Source: Sphingomonas mali NBRC 15500
GTDB taxonomy: Bacteria; Pseudomonadota; Alphaproteobacteria; Sphingomonadales; Sphingomonadaceae
Direction of reading: 5' to 3'
Assembly (NCBI RefSeq): GCF_001598415.1
Contig: NZ_BCYX01000030.1
Span: forward strand, 1 to 45,837
Length of the DNA: 45,837 nt
Part shown: piece by piece, positions 28,459-36,832 of the stretch
Layout of the letters: every line of letters starts with the position of its first letter
Position numbering within the stretch: the first letter of the stretch is position 1
The notes under the pieces: generated by a model
What the model was told of the DNA's origin: nothing
Database searches by the model: none
The model's input: the letters and a program-made list of their open reading frames with translations, nothing else
Position numbers and translations under genes: made by a program

Positions 28459-28631
28459 ATCAGCTTCGCTGAATCGGTACCGGCCCGCACCCCCACCCGG
28501 CCGCCCATAGAATACCCTGATTGGGCGGCCGGGTGGGGGTGCGGGCGGAGCAGGCCGAGGTTCCGGCGATGCGCACATCGTTGGAATGACTGCGTAGGGC
28601 GGTACCGCAACCGTTTCAGCCTGGCTGAAAC
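28459..28631. repeat. composite palindromic element upstream of the FMN reductase gene
   Basis: The core has perfect 25-bp arms at 28483-28507 and 28522-28546 with a 14-nt loop. Outside lie matching CGGTACCG blocks and TTCAGC/GCTGA hairpins on each side. The right one, GTTTCAGCCTGGCTGAAAC at 28613-28631, is a perfect palindrome. The element occupies most of the divergent spacer between the penicillin-binding protein and the reductase. It may be a repeat element, with the last palindrome possibly an operator. Confidence 0.75.
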
Positions 28632-28656
28632 AGAGTCTAGTGGCGAAGGAGCTGGG

Positions 28657-29235
28657 ATGCCGGACAAACCGTTGATCGTCGGAATCGGGGGAACGATCGG
28701 GGCGGTGTCGTCGACCGAGCGCGCCTTGAGGATCGCGCTCGATGCGGTCGAGCGCGAGGGATTCGCGACCCGGTTGTTTGGTGGCGAGGACATGGCGCGA
28801 TTGCCGCTTTATGATCCGCGCGCGACCTCGCGGACCTCGCAGGAGCGCGAATTCGTCGATGCCGTGCGCAAGGCGTCGGGCGTGATCATCGCCAGCCCCG
28901 GCTATCACGGCAGTCTGTCGGGCGTGGTCAAGAACGCGCTCGATCTGCTCGAGGAGACGGCGAAGGACGCGCGCCCCTATCTCGCCGACATGCCGGTCGG
29001 GCTGATCGCCACGGCCTATGGCTGGCAGGCGACGGGGTCGACGATCGCGGCGCTGCGCTCGATCGTCCACGCCCTGCGCGGCTGGCCGACCCCCTTCGCG
29101 GCGGCGATCAACACCCAGGTGACGCAGTTCGATGATCAGGGCGGCGCGACCGACCCGGCGGTGGTCGAGCAATTGTGCCTGATCGGACGGCAGGTCGCCC
29201 GCTTCGCGCCTTTAGTCGAGCGGACGAGTAGTTAG
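28657..29235 (+). CDS. NADPH-dependent FMN reductase family protein
   Basis: A 192-aa flavodoxin-like protein. It contains IVGIGGTIGAVSSTERALRI at the FMN phosphate site and IIASPGYHGSLSGVVKNALD at the isoalloxazine site, as in SsuE/ArsH-type reductases. It probably reduces FMN or quinones with NADPH. The ribosome site GAAGGAG is good. It stands alone between two palindromic elements, with a 19-bp palindrome 26 bases upstream that might serve a regulator. Confidence 0.88.
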   Translation: MPDKPLIVGIGGTIGAVSSTERALRIALDAVEREGFATRLFGGEDMARLPLYDPRATSRTSQEREFVDAVRKASGVIIASPGYHGSLSGVVKNALDLLEETAKDARPYLADMPVGLIATAYGWQATGSTIAALRSIVHALRGWPTPFAAAINTQVTQFDDQGGATDPAVVEQLCLIGRQVARFAPLVERTSS

Positions 29236-29242
29236 GCAACAC

Positions 29243-29348
29243 AAAGCCCCTCCCCTTCAGGGGAGGGGTAGGGGGTGGGGGATGCCCCGCAGAGCGCATC
29301 GCTTGGGACTGCCCCACCCCAACCCCTCCTCTGAAGGGGAGGGGCTTT
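29243..29348. repeat. palindromic repeat AAAGCCCCTCCCCTTCAG family
   Basis: AAAGCCCCTCCCCTTCAG at 29243-29260 is perfectly complementary to 29331-29348. The arms continue imperfectly (GGGGAGGGG, GGTGGGG) to a loop of about 30 bases. The element fills the gap between two convergent genes and could end transcription from both sides, though it looks like a dispersed repeat. Confidence 0.8.
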
Positions 29349-29354
29349 AACGGC

Positions 29355-29981
29355 CTATTTCTTCAACTTCTTCGCCATGTCGAGATGCTCCTGCACCTTC
29401 GGCGCGATCTCGCTGGCGGCGGTCTTCAGGCTGGGCGTGTCGCCCTTGTCGGCATAGCTTTTCATCAGCGACAGCGCGTCTTCGTGCGCGCTGATCTGGC
29501 CGTCGACATAGGCCTTGTCGAAATCGGCGCCCTTGAGCTTGCCGAGATCGTCGAGCTTTGACTGCAGGTCGCTGGTCAGAGTGGGGTCGGGCTTGATCTC
29601 CGGGGTCGCCTTGGCAGCCGCTGCCTTGATCTTGGCGGTCGATCCGGTGTGAGCCTCGATCATCGTCGCGGCGAACTTCTTGACGTCGGCCGACTCGGCG
29701 TTGGTTTTGGCGAGCTTGGCCGCGGCGATCTCGAATGCGTCGCTCTTGGCCGCCTTGTCGGCGAATTCCTGGCCGGTCGGGGTCGGGTTCAGCGCGTTGC
29801 CGGCGGCGTCGAGCGCATTCCCGGTGACGTTGCCGGCTGCGTCAATCGCTCCGCTGGTCGTATTCCCGACATCGGACCCGATATCGGTTACTGCATTGGC
29901 GGTCGTGTCCTGCGACTTTTGCGAGCAGGCACCCAGCGCCGCGATGAGCGCGATCGCGCCGAAGCTAAGTTTGGCGTTCAT
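29355..29981 (-). CDS. DUF4142 lipoprotein
   Basis: A 208-aa protein. The signal peptide ends in lipobox LGAC (ALIAALGAC), so Cys19 is probably lipidated. A low-complexity Ala/Asn/Thr-rich spacer covers residues 20-68. DUF4142 follows from about 70 to the end (FADKAAKSDAFEIAAAKLAK, then KKFAATMIEAHTGSTAKIK and AHEDALSLMKSYADKG). DUF4142 is a ferritin-like helical fold of unknown function with characteristic histidines. The gene is monocistronic and envelope-located. Confidence 0.88.
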   Translation of the reverse strand: MNAKLSFGAIALIAALGACSQKSQDTTANAVTDIGSDVGNTTSGAIDAAGNVTGNALDAAGNALNPTPTGQEFADKAAKSDAFEIAAAKLAKTNAESADVKKFAATMIEAHTGSTAKIKAAAAKATPEIKPDPTLTSDLQSKLDDLGKLKGADFDKAYVDGQISAHEDALSLMKSYADKGDTPSLKTAASEIAPKVQEHLDMAKKLKK

Positions 29982-30041
29982 GCTTTCTCTCCTTCGAGGG
30001 GCACGAACGCCTCGACGGCGGCGGACGTTCCGATTTTCCGC

Positions 30042-30093
30042 CTAGGGTCCGTACTCAATCACGATCCTCGCCGTAATCGAGTACGGACCCTAG
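30042..30093. repeat. inverted repeat overlapping the hutU stop
   Basis: CTAGGGTCCGTACTC (30042-30056) pairs perfectly with 30079-30093 across a 22-nt loop. The right arm includes the TAG stop of hutU, so the stop codon may come from the element. It may double as a hut transcript terminator, but there is no strong U run. Confidence 0.75.
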
Positions 30094-31754
30094 CCCAGGC
30101 TCGGCAGATCGAGTCCCTTTTCGCGCGCGCAGTCGATCGCGATGTCGTAGCCGGCATCGGCGTGGCGCATCACGCCGGTTGCCGGGTCGTTCCACAACAC
30201 GCGTTCGAGCCGCTTCGCCGCCTCGGGCGTGCCGTCGGCGACGATCACCATGCCGGCATGCTGCGAATAGCCCATGCCCACCCCGCCGCCGTGATGGAGC
30301 GACACCCAGGTCGCGCCGCTCGCGGTGTTGAGCAGGGCATTGAGCAACGGCCAGTCGCTGACCGCGTCGGAGCCGTCGCGCATCGCCTCGGTCTCGCGAT
30401 TGGGGCTGGCGACTGATCCCGAATCGAGATGGTCGCGGCCGATCACCACCGGCGCCTTCAATTCGCCGCTCGCGACCATCTCGTTGAACGCGAGGCCTAG
30501 GCGGTGGCGATCGCCCAACCCGACCCAACAGATCCGCGCGGGCAGGCCCTGAAAGTGGATCCGCTCGCGCGCCATGTCCAGCCAGCGATGGAGAGGCGCA
30601 TTGTCGGGCAGCAGCTCCTTCACCTTGGCGTCGGTCTTGTAGATGTCCTCGGGATCGCCCGACAGCGCGGCCCAGCGGAACGGGCCGATGCCGCGACAGA
30701 AGAGCGGGCGGATGTACGCTGGCACGAAGCCGGGGAAGTCGAACGCGTTGGCGACGCCCTCGTCCTTGGCGACCTGACGGATATTGTTGCCGTAATCGAC
30801 CGTCGGCACGCCCGCGGCCTGGAAATCGAGCATCGCGCGGACATGGACCGCCATCGACGCCTTGGCCGCCTTGGCGACGCCCTGGGGGTCACGCTCGCGC
30901 CCGTCGAACCATTGGTCGAGCGTCCAGCCGATCGGGAGGTAGCCGTTGACCGGGTCGTGCGCCGAGGTCTGGTCGGTCAGCAGATCGGGGCGGATGCCGC
31001 GGCGGAACATCTCCGGAAGCAATTCGGCGGCATTGCCGAGCAGGCCGACCGACACCGATTTGCCTTCGGCCTTGGCGCGGTCGAGGATCGCCATCGCCTC
31101 TTCGATCGTGTCGGCCTTGTGGTCGAGATAGCCGGTCGCCAGCCGCATCTCGATCCGGCTCGGCTGGCATTCGATCGCCAGGCACGACGCGCCCGCCATC
31201 ACCGCGGCGAGCGGTTGCGCGCCGCCCATGCCGCCCAGCCCGGCGGTCAGCAGCCAACGGCCGGTCAGGTCGCCGCCATAATGCTGGCGGCCCATCTCGA
31301 CGAACGTCTCGTAGGTGCCCTGAACGATGCCCTGGGTGCCGATATAGATCCACGACCCGGCGGTCATCTGGCCGTACATCATCAGCCCGGCACGATCGAG
31401 CTCGGCGAAATGCTCCCAGGTCGCCCAATGCGGGACGAGGTTGGAGTTCGCCAGCAGCACGCGCGGCGCATTCTCGTGCGTGCGGAACACGCCGACCGGC
31501 TTGCCCGACTGGATCAGCAGCGTCTCGTCGCCCTCCAGCCGGCGCAGCGTCTCGACAATGCGGTCATAGCTTTCCCAATCGCGCGCGGCACGGCCGATGC
31601 CGCCATAGACGACGAGTTCCTGCGGGTTCTCGGCCACGCGCGCATCGAGATTGTTCATCAGCATGCGTAGGGGGGCCTCGGTCAGCCAGCTTTTGGCGGA
31701 AAGTTCAGTGCCGGTCGCGGCCTGGATGTGGCGCTGATTGTCGATGCGGGTCAT
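30090..31754 (-). CDS. hutU: urocanate hydratase
   Basis: A 554-aa enzyme with family signatures YGGIGRAARDWESYD, TAGSWIYIGTQGIVQGTYE, GRWLLTAGLGGMGGAQPLA, and FCRGIGPFRWAALSGDPEDI with the conserved active-site cysteine. NAD serves as electrophile in converting urocanate to 4-imidazolone-5-propionate, step 2 of histidine breakdown. The ATG at 31754 overlaps the hutG stop as ATGA. The frame is open far upstream but codes for antisense of hutG. Confidence 0.97.
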   Translation of the reverse strand: MTRIDNQRHIQAATGTELSAKSWLTEAPLRMLMNNLDARVAENPQELVVYGGIGRAARDWESYDRIVETLRRLEGDETLLIQSGKPVGVFRTHENAPRVLLANSNLVPHWATWEHFAELDRAGLMMYGQMTAGSWIYIGTQGIVQGTYETFVEMGRQHYGGDLTGRWLLTAGLGGMGGAQPLAAVMAGASCLAIECQPSRIEMRLATGYLDHKADTIEEAMAILDRAKAEGKSVSVGLLGNAAELLPEMFRRGIRPDLLTDQTSAHDPVNGYLPIGWTLDQWFDGRERDPQGVAKAAKASMAVHVRAMLDFQAAGVPTVDYGNNIRQVAKDEGVANAFDFPGFVPAYIRPLFCRGIGPFRWAALSGDPEDIYKTDAKVKELLPDNAPLHRWLDMARERIHFQGLPARICWVGLGDRHRLGLAFNEMVASGELKAPVVIGRDHLDSGSVASPNRETEAMRDGSDAVSDWPLLNALLNTASGATWVSLHHGGGVGMGYSQHAGMVIVADGTPEAAKRLERVLWNDPATGVMRHADAGYDIAIDCAREKGLDLPSLG

Positions 31755-32548
31755 GCGGAATCCTTGGCGAAGGAAAGAGCGGCCGCGAGCACGCGCGAGA
31801 GGTCGGCGCGCAGCGGAGTGGCGAAGTCGAGATCGTAGACAGGCGGCCAGTTGTTCTCGTCGGGTTCGCCCGCGGGTTCGTCGAGATAGGCGCGCATCGC
31901 GATCTCCATCTGGATCGCGTGGACGCCCTTGCCGGGCTGGCCGTAATGGCGTGTCGTCCAACCGCCGCGGAAACGGCCGTTGAGGACATGGCTGCGGCCG
32001 GCGCATTGCGCGACCGCCGCATCGCTGAGCGCCGCGTCGCAAGTCGAACCGTTGTCGGTGCCGATGTTGAGTTCGGGAAGCTCGCCCTCGAACAGTCGTG
32101 GGACGCGACTGCGGATCGAGTGGCAATCGTACAGCACGACGCGCGGATGGAGCGTGCGAAGCCGCTCGATCTCGGCCTGGATCGCGGCGTGATAAGGCGT
32201 GAACCAGGTATCGCGCCGCATCGCCATGTCGGGCGCGGCGCCGTCGCGATAGAGCGGTTCGCCGTCGAACGTCTCGGTGGGGCATAGACCGGTGGTTGCT
32301 TGCCCCGGATAGAGCGACGCACCCGACGGATCGCGGTTGCAGTCGATCACGCTGCGCGACAGGTCGGTCCAGATGAGTGTCGCGTCGGCGAGACCGTCGT
32401 ACAGCTCCCGGATATGCCAGTCGGCGTCGCGGATCGCCCACCAGCGCGAGCGGAAATCGCCGAGCAGCGCGTCTGGGATATCGGTGCCGCCGTGCGGGAA
32501 GGCGAGGATCAGCGGGGAGTCCCTGCGTTCGACGTGGAGCCAGGTCAT
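31751..32548 (-). CDS. hutG: N-formylglutamate amidohydrolase
   Basis: A 265-aa protein of the formylglutamate deformylase family. It contains AFPHGGTDIPDALL near the N-terminus, DCNRDPSG, and VVLYDCHSIRSRVP. It splits N-formylglutamate into glutamate and formate, the last step of the five-step route, and depends on HutF for its substrate. It lies between hutH and hutU in the minus-strand operon and overlaps hutU by 4 bases. A 178-base spacer with a palindromic repeat separates it from hutH. Confidence 0.95.
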   Translation of the reverse strand: MTWLHVERRDSPLILAFPHGGTDIPDALLGDFRSRWWAIRDADWHIRELYDGLADATLIWTDLSRSVIDCNRDPSGASLYPGQATTGLCPTETFDGEPLYRDGAAPDMAMRRDTWFTPYHAAIQAEIERLRTLHPRVVLYDCHSIRSRVPRLFEGELPELNIGTDNGSTCDAALSDAAVAQCAGRSHVLNGRFRGGWTTRHYGQPGKGVHAIQMEIAMRAYLDEPAGEPDENNWPPVYDLDFATPLRADLSRVLAAALSFAKDSA

Positions 32549-32598
32549 ACGGTCGCTCCTGCGCTCGCCCCAGAGTCCAAAGCCGTCCGTACTTCCCT

Positions 32599-32706
32599 CG
32601 TCATCCCGGCCTTGTGCCGGGATCCACCGGGCTGCAGGCTCCGGACAAGAGGCTCAAGCTTCGCGCTCGGTTGCCCGGTGGACCCCGGCACAAGGCCGGG
32701 GTGACG
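32599..32706. repeat. palindromic repeat inside the hut operon (hutH-hutG spacer)
   Basis: Arms 32599-32632 and 32673-32706 are 34 bp long with 2 mismatches. Each arm is itself a hairpin (CCCGGCCTTGTGCCGGG). The sequence begins GTCATCCCGGCCTTGTGCC, which I know as a frequent sphingomonad repeat. In the hut transcript it would form strong secondary structure between hutH and hutG, and could affect relative expression or mRNA stability. Confidence 0.85.
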
Positions 32707-32726
32707 GGTAAGGGACAGGGCCGCAG

Positions 32727-34247
32727 TCATCCCACCACTCCCGGCAGCTCCCCCACCGCCACCAGCAGCCGCTTCGACCGCACCAATTCCGTCGCGATCG
32801 CCATGTCCGGTGCCATATGGCGGTCGTCGGTCAACGTCGGCACCCGCTCGCGCAACAGGCGGCGAACATGCTCGACCGGCTCGCTCGACAGCATCGGGGC
32901 GTGGAAATCGCACCCCTGCGCGCCCGCCAGCAATTCGATCCCCAGCACTGCGTCGACATTGGTTGCCATCTCGATCAGCCGCCGGGCGCCATGCGCCGCC
33001 ATCGACACATGATCTTCCTGATTGGCCGAGGTCGGGATCGAATCGACGCTGGCCGGCGTCGCGCGCTGCTTGTTCTCGGACACCAAAGCGGCGGCGGTCA
33101 CTTGCGGGATCATGAAGCCCGAATTGAGCCCTGGCTTGGGCGTTAGGAACGCGGGCAGCCCCGACAAGGCCGGATCGACCAGCATCGCGACGCGGCGTTC
33201 GGCGAGACTCCCGATCTCGCAGATGGCAAGCGCGATCATGTCGGCGGCGAAGGCGACGGGCTCGGCGTGGAAATTGCCGCCCGACAAGGCTTCGTCGGTC
33301 TCTGGGAAGATCAGCGGATTGTCCGATACGCCATTGGCCTCGGTCACCAATGTCTCGCCGGCCTGGCGCAGCACGGTCAGCGCCGCGCCCATCACTTGCG
33401 GCTGGCAGCGCAGGCAATAGGGATCCTGGACACGCGTATCGCCTTCGCGATGCGAGGCGCGGATCGGAGAGCCCTCCATCATCCGGCGCAGCGCGTCCGC
33501 GGTTTCGATCTGGCCGCGATGGCCGCGCAGCGCGTGGATGCGATGGTCGAACGGCGCGTCGGATCCCTTCGCCGCCTCGGTCGACAGGATGCCCGTGAGC
33601 AACGCGACGCGGTACAGCCGCTCCGCCTCGAACAAGGCGGCGAGGGCATAGGCAGTCGAGAATTGCGTGCCGTTGAGCAGCGCCAGCCCTTCCTTGGGAC
33701 CCAAGACGAGCGGCGCGAGCCCCGCCTGTGCCAGCGCATCGGTTGCAGGCAGGCGCTCGTCACCGACGAAGATCTCGCCTACGCCGATCATCGCCGCGGT
33801 CATGTGGGCGAGCGGGGCGAGATCGCCCGACGCGCCGACCGACCCTTGCGCGGGCACCACCGGCACCAGTCCTTTGGCCAGCATCGCCTCGAGCAAGTCG
33901 ACCGTCGCCGGCGCCACGCCCGACGCCCCGCGCGCGAGGCTGGCGAGCTTCAGCGCCATCATCAGCCGCGCGATCGGCACCGGCATCGGCGCGCCGACGC
34001 CCGCGGCATGGCTGAGCACGATATTGCGCTGGAGTGTCGCCAGATCCTCGTCACCGATCCGGACGCTGGCGAGCTTCCCGAACCCGGTATTGATGCCATA
34101 GACCGGCTCGTGCCGCGCCAGGATGCGGCCAACCGCCGCGGCGCTCTCGGCGATCGCCGGGCGGCAGGCCGGGTCGAGCACCGGCACCGCGCCTTCGTAA
34201 ATCGCCTGCCACGCCGAATAGGGGACGGCACCGGGAGTCAGCAGCAT
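32727..34247 (-). CDS. hutH: histidine ammonia-lyase
   Basis: A 506-aa enzyme. The MIO electrophile forms from Ala139-Ser140-Gly141 in GSVGASGDLAPLAHM. YGINTGFGKLA at the N-terminus and the active-site region QDPYCLRCQPQVMG are intact. It releases ammonia from histidine to give urocanate, the first step of the pathway. I chose ATG 34247, which has GAAGGACG upstream; the preceding in-frame residues look non-coding. The start overlaps the hutI end by 10 bases. Confidence 0.97.
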   Translation of the reverse strand: MLLTPGAVPYSAWQAIYEGAVPVLDPACRPAIAESAAAVGRILARHEPVYGINTGFGKLASVRIGDEDLATLQRNIVLSHAAGVGAPMPVPIARLMMALKLASLARGASGVAPATVDLLEAMLAKGLVPVVPAQGSVGASGDLAPLAHMTAAMIGVGEIFVGDERLPATDALAQAGLAPLVLGPKEGLALLNGTQFSTAYALAALFEAERLYRVALLTGILSTEAAKGSDAPFDHRIHALRGHRGQIETADALRRMMEGSPIRASHREGDTRVQDPYCLRCQPQVMGAALTVLRQAGETLVTEANGVSDNPLIFPETDEALSGGNFHAEPVAFAADMIALAICEIGSLAERRVAMLVDPALSGLPAFLTPKPGLNSGFMIPQVTAAALVSENKQRATPASVDSIPTSANQEDHVSMAAHGARRLIEMATNVDAVLGIELLAGAQGCDFHAPMLSSEPVEHVRRLLRERVPTLTDDRHMAPDMAIATELVRSKRLLVAVGELPGVVG

Positions 34248-35428
34248 TCGCCGTCCTTCACGCGTAGATGGAGAGGGTTGAAACCGACCCGGTAGACGAG
34301 CTCGGCGGGGTCGGAGATGTCCCAAATCGCGAGGTCGCATGCCTTGCCGGGCTCGATCGTACCGATCTGGTCGGCCAGGCCGAGCGCGCGGGCGGCGTTG
34401 ACGGTCACGCCGCGCAATGCCTCGGTCACGGTGAGCCGGAACAGGGTCGCTGCCATATTGAGCATCAGCAACAGCGAAGTGGTTGGCGAGGTACCGGGGT
34501 TGCAGTCGGTCGCGATCGCGATCGGAACATGGTGCGCGCGGAACAGATCGACTGGGGGCAGCTTGGTCTCACGCATGAAGTAGAAGGCGCCGGGCAGCAG
34601 CACTGCAACGGTGCCCGCCGCGGCCATCGCCTTGGCGTCGGTCTCATCGGCATATTCGAGATGGTCGGCCGATAGTGCGCCGAAGCTCGCGGCGAGGCTC
34701 GCGCCGTGGAGCGCCGACAATTGCTCGGCATGGAGTTTCACCGGCAGCCCCGCGCGCTGTGCCGCGGCGAGTACGCGGCCGGTCTGTTCGGGCGTGAATC
34801 CGATGTCCTCGCAAAAGGCATCGACCGCGTCGGCTAAGCCGAGCGCTGCGGGGATCATCTCGTCGGTGACCAAGGCGACATAGTCATCGGCCCGCCCGGC
34901 ATATTCAGGTGGTAGCGCATGCGCGCCGAGCAACGTGGTCGCGACGCGCACCCGCCGCTCATCGCTCAGCGACCGCGCGGCGCGCAGCATCTTGAACTCG
35001 TCGGCGACGGTCAGGCCATAGCCCGACTTGATCTCGATCGTCGTCACCCCCTCGGCCAGCAAGGCATCGAGCCGGGGCAGGGCGGTCGCGACGAGATCGG
35101 CCTCGCTCGCCGCCCGCGTCGCGCGCATCGTCGATACGATGCCGCCGCCGGCGCGCGCGATTTCCTCGTATGACGCGCCATCGAGCCGCATCGCCCATTC
35201 GCCCGAACGGTCGCCGGCATGGACCAGGTGCGTGTGGCAATCGATCAGTCCCGGCGTGATCCAGCGTCCGCCGCAGTCGATAACCTCGCCGGCCGCTGCC
35301 GGGGCATCGGCGCGCGGCCCGGCATAGGTGATCACGCCGTCACGGCTCGCGACCACGCCATCCTCGATCACGCCCAGCCCGTTGCCGGCCATGGTTGCGA
35401 GTCGGGCATTGGTCCAGGTCCGCTCCAT
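34238..35428 (-). CDS. hutI: imidazolonepropionase
   Basis: A 396-aa amidohydrolase. Metal ligands His65 and His67 are in GLIDCHTHLVHAG, with a further His in KLHAEQLS and Asp in ATDCNPGTSPT. IEIKSGYGL belongs to the substrate site. It hydrolyses imidazolonepropionate to N-formimino-glutamate, step 3. An ATG three codons upstream (35437) is also possible. It is the promoter-proximal gene of hutIHGU, reading from the palindrome at 35454-35471. Confidence 0.96.
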   Translation of the reverse strand: MERTWTNARLATMAGNGLGVIEDGVVASRDGVITYAGPRADAPAAAGEVIDCGGRWITPGLIDCHTHLVHAGDRSGEWAMRLDGASYEEIARAGGGIVSTMRATRAASEADLVATALPRLDALLAEGVTTIEIKSGYGLTVADEFKMLRAARSLSDERRVRVATTLLGAHALPPEYAGRADDYVALVTDEMIPAALGLADAVDAFCEDIGFTPEQTGRVLAAAQRAGLPVKLHAEQLSALHGASLAASFGALSADHLEYADETDAKAMAAAGTVAVLLPGAFYFMRETKLPPVDLFRAHHVPIAIATDCNPGTSPTTSLLLMLNMAATLFRLTVTEALRGVTVNAARALGLADQIGTIEPGKACDLAIWDISDPAELVYRVGFNPLHLRVKDGECC

Positions 35429-35453
35429 GGCCTCCATCTTGCCCGCGCCAATT

Positions 35454-35471
35454 ATTATGTCTAGACATAAT
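35454..35471. promoter_or_regulatory. probable HutC operator, 18-bp perfect palindrome
   Basis: ATTATGTCTAGACATAAT lies in the short spacer between divergent hutI and hutF, the only AT-rich part of that region. GntR/HutC-family repressors bind such palindromes, and the hutC gene is in the same locus. It would control both operons, with release by urocanate known for HutC in other bacteria. The AGGAGG ribosome site of hutF follows 5 bases later. Confidence 0.8.
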
Positions 35472-35485
35472 CGACAGGAGGACCG

Positions 35486-36832
35486 ATGCCGACACTCTGG
35501 TTCGAACGCGCATTGCTGCCCGACGGATGGGCTGAACAGGTCCGCGTCGCGATCGACGGCGCGACTATTTCCGCGGTCGCAACCGGCGTGGCGCCCGAGT
35601 CCCGGGACCAGCGCCATGGCGCGGCGCTGCCCGGCCTGTGCAACGTCCACAGCCACGGTTTCCAGCGCGGCATGGCCGGGATGTCCGAGCGACGCGGCCG
35701 GCCCGACGACGATTTCTGGAGCTGGCGAGAGGTGATGTACCGCTTCCTCGACCGCCTGACTCCCGACGATATCGAAGCGATCACTGCCCAGGCCTATGTC
35801 GAGATGATCGAAGGCGGGTTCACCCGCGTCGGCGAGTTCCATTACCTCCACAACGATCTCGACGGCGCGCATTATGCCGATCCGGCCGAAACCGCAGGCG
35901 CGATCGTCGCCGCGGCGGAGGCGACGGGCATCGGGCTGACGCTGCTTCCCGTCTTCTACGCGCATGCCGATTTCGGCGGCGCTCCTCCCGCGCCGGGCCA
36001 GCGCCGCTTTATTTCCGACGTCGACGGCTTCGCGCGATTGGTCGAGGCGAGCCGCGCCAAACTGCCCGCCGATGCCGTGCTGGGCATCGCGCCGCACTCG
36101 CTCCGTGCGGTGACGCCCGACGAACTCGCCGCGATCGTGCCGCTGGCGGAGAACGGTCCGCTCCACATCCACGCCGCCGAACAGGTCCGCGAGGTCGAAG
36201 CCTGTGTCGCCTGGAGCGGCGCGCGCCCGGTCGAATGGCTGCTCGACCATGCGGCGGTCGACCGCCGCTGGTGCCTGATCCACTCGACCCATATCGACGC
36301 GCACGAAACCGCGCGGCTTGCGGCGAGCGGCGCGGTTGCCGGCCTGTGTCCGGTGACCGAGGCCAATCTCGGCGACGGCGTCTTCCCCGCGGTCGATTAT
36401 CTCGCGGCGGGCGGGCGCTTCGGCATCGGCACCGATTCGAACATCCTGATCGACGCGGCGAGCGAACTCCGCGCCATTGAATATTCGCAACGCCTGATGC
36501 TCAGGAAGCGTGCATTGCTGGTCGACGGGGCCGAGCCGTCGGTCGGCGCGACCTTGGTCGCCAAGGCGCAGGCAGGCGGCGCGCAGGCGCTCGGCGTGGC
36601 GAGCGGGATCGCGGTCGGGAGTGCCGCCGATATCGTATCGCTCGACCTCCAGCACCCCGCCTTGGCCGGTGCCGGCACCGATTTGCTCGACCGCTGGATC
36701 TTCGCCGCGCGTCCGGGCGCGATCGATTCGGTCTGGCGCGCGGGCCGCAAGCTTGTCGACCACGGCCGCCACATTGCCGCCGACACGATCGCCGACCGCT
36801 ATCGCCGCACGGTCACTGCCTTGCTCTCATGA
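35486..36832 (+). CDS. hutF: formimidoylglutamate deiminase
   Basis: A 448-aa amidohydrolase. Metal ligands His55 and His57 are in GLCNVHSHGFQRGMAG. A later metal site is in HIHAAEQ, with catalytic residues in HSTHIDAHE and GTDSNILID. It converts N-formimino-glutamate to N-formylglutamate and ammonia, which links HutI to HutG. AGGAGG precedes the ATG by 6 bases. It is cotranscribed with hutC (4-base overlap). Confidence 0.96.
   Translation: MPTLWFERALLPDGWAEQVRVAIDGATISAVATGVAPESRDQRHGAALPGLCNVHSHGFQRGMAGMSERRGRPDDDFWSWREVMYRFLDRLTPDDIEAITAQAYVEMIEGGFTRVGEFHYLHNDLDGAHYADPAETAGAIVAAAEATGIGLTLLPVFYAHADFGGAPPAPGQRRFISDVDGFARLVEASRAKLPADAVLGIAPHSLRAVTPDELAAIVPLAENGPLHIHAAEQVREVEACVAWSGARPVEWLLDHAAVDRRWCLIHSTHIDAHETARLAASGAVAGLCPVTEANLGDGVFPAVDYLAAGGRFGIGTDSNILIDAASELRAIEYSQRLMLRKRALLVDGAEPSVGATLVAKAQAGGAQALGVASGIAVGSAADIVSLDLQHPALAGAGTDLLDRWIFAARPGAIDSVWRAGRKLVDHGRHIAADTIADRYRRTVTALLS

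Noticed and set aside
28341..28793. N-terminal extension of the penicillin-binding protein frame
   Set aside because: It crosses the palindromic element and the FMN reductase gene and contains no expected feature of class A enzymes.
31755..32441. N-terminal extension of the hutU frame
   Set aside because: The added residues are antisense/out-of-frame hutG sequence; the ATG at 31754 overlaps the hutG stop and matches the family start.
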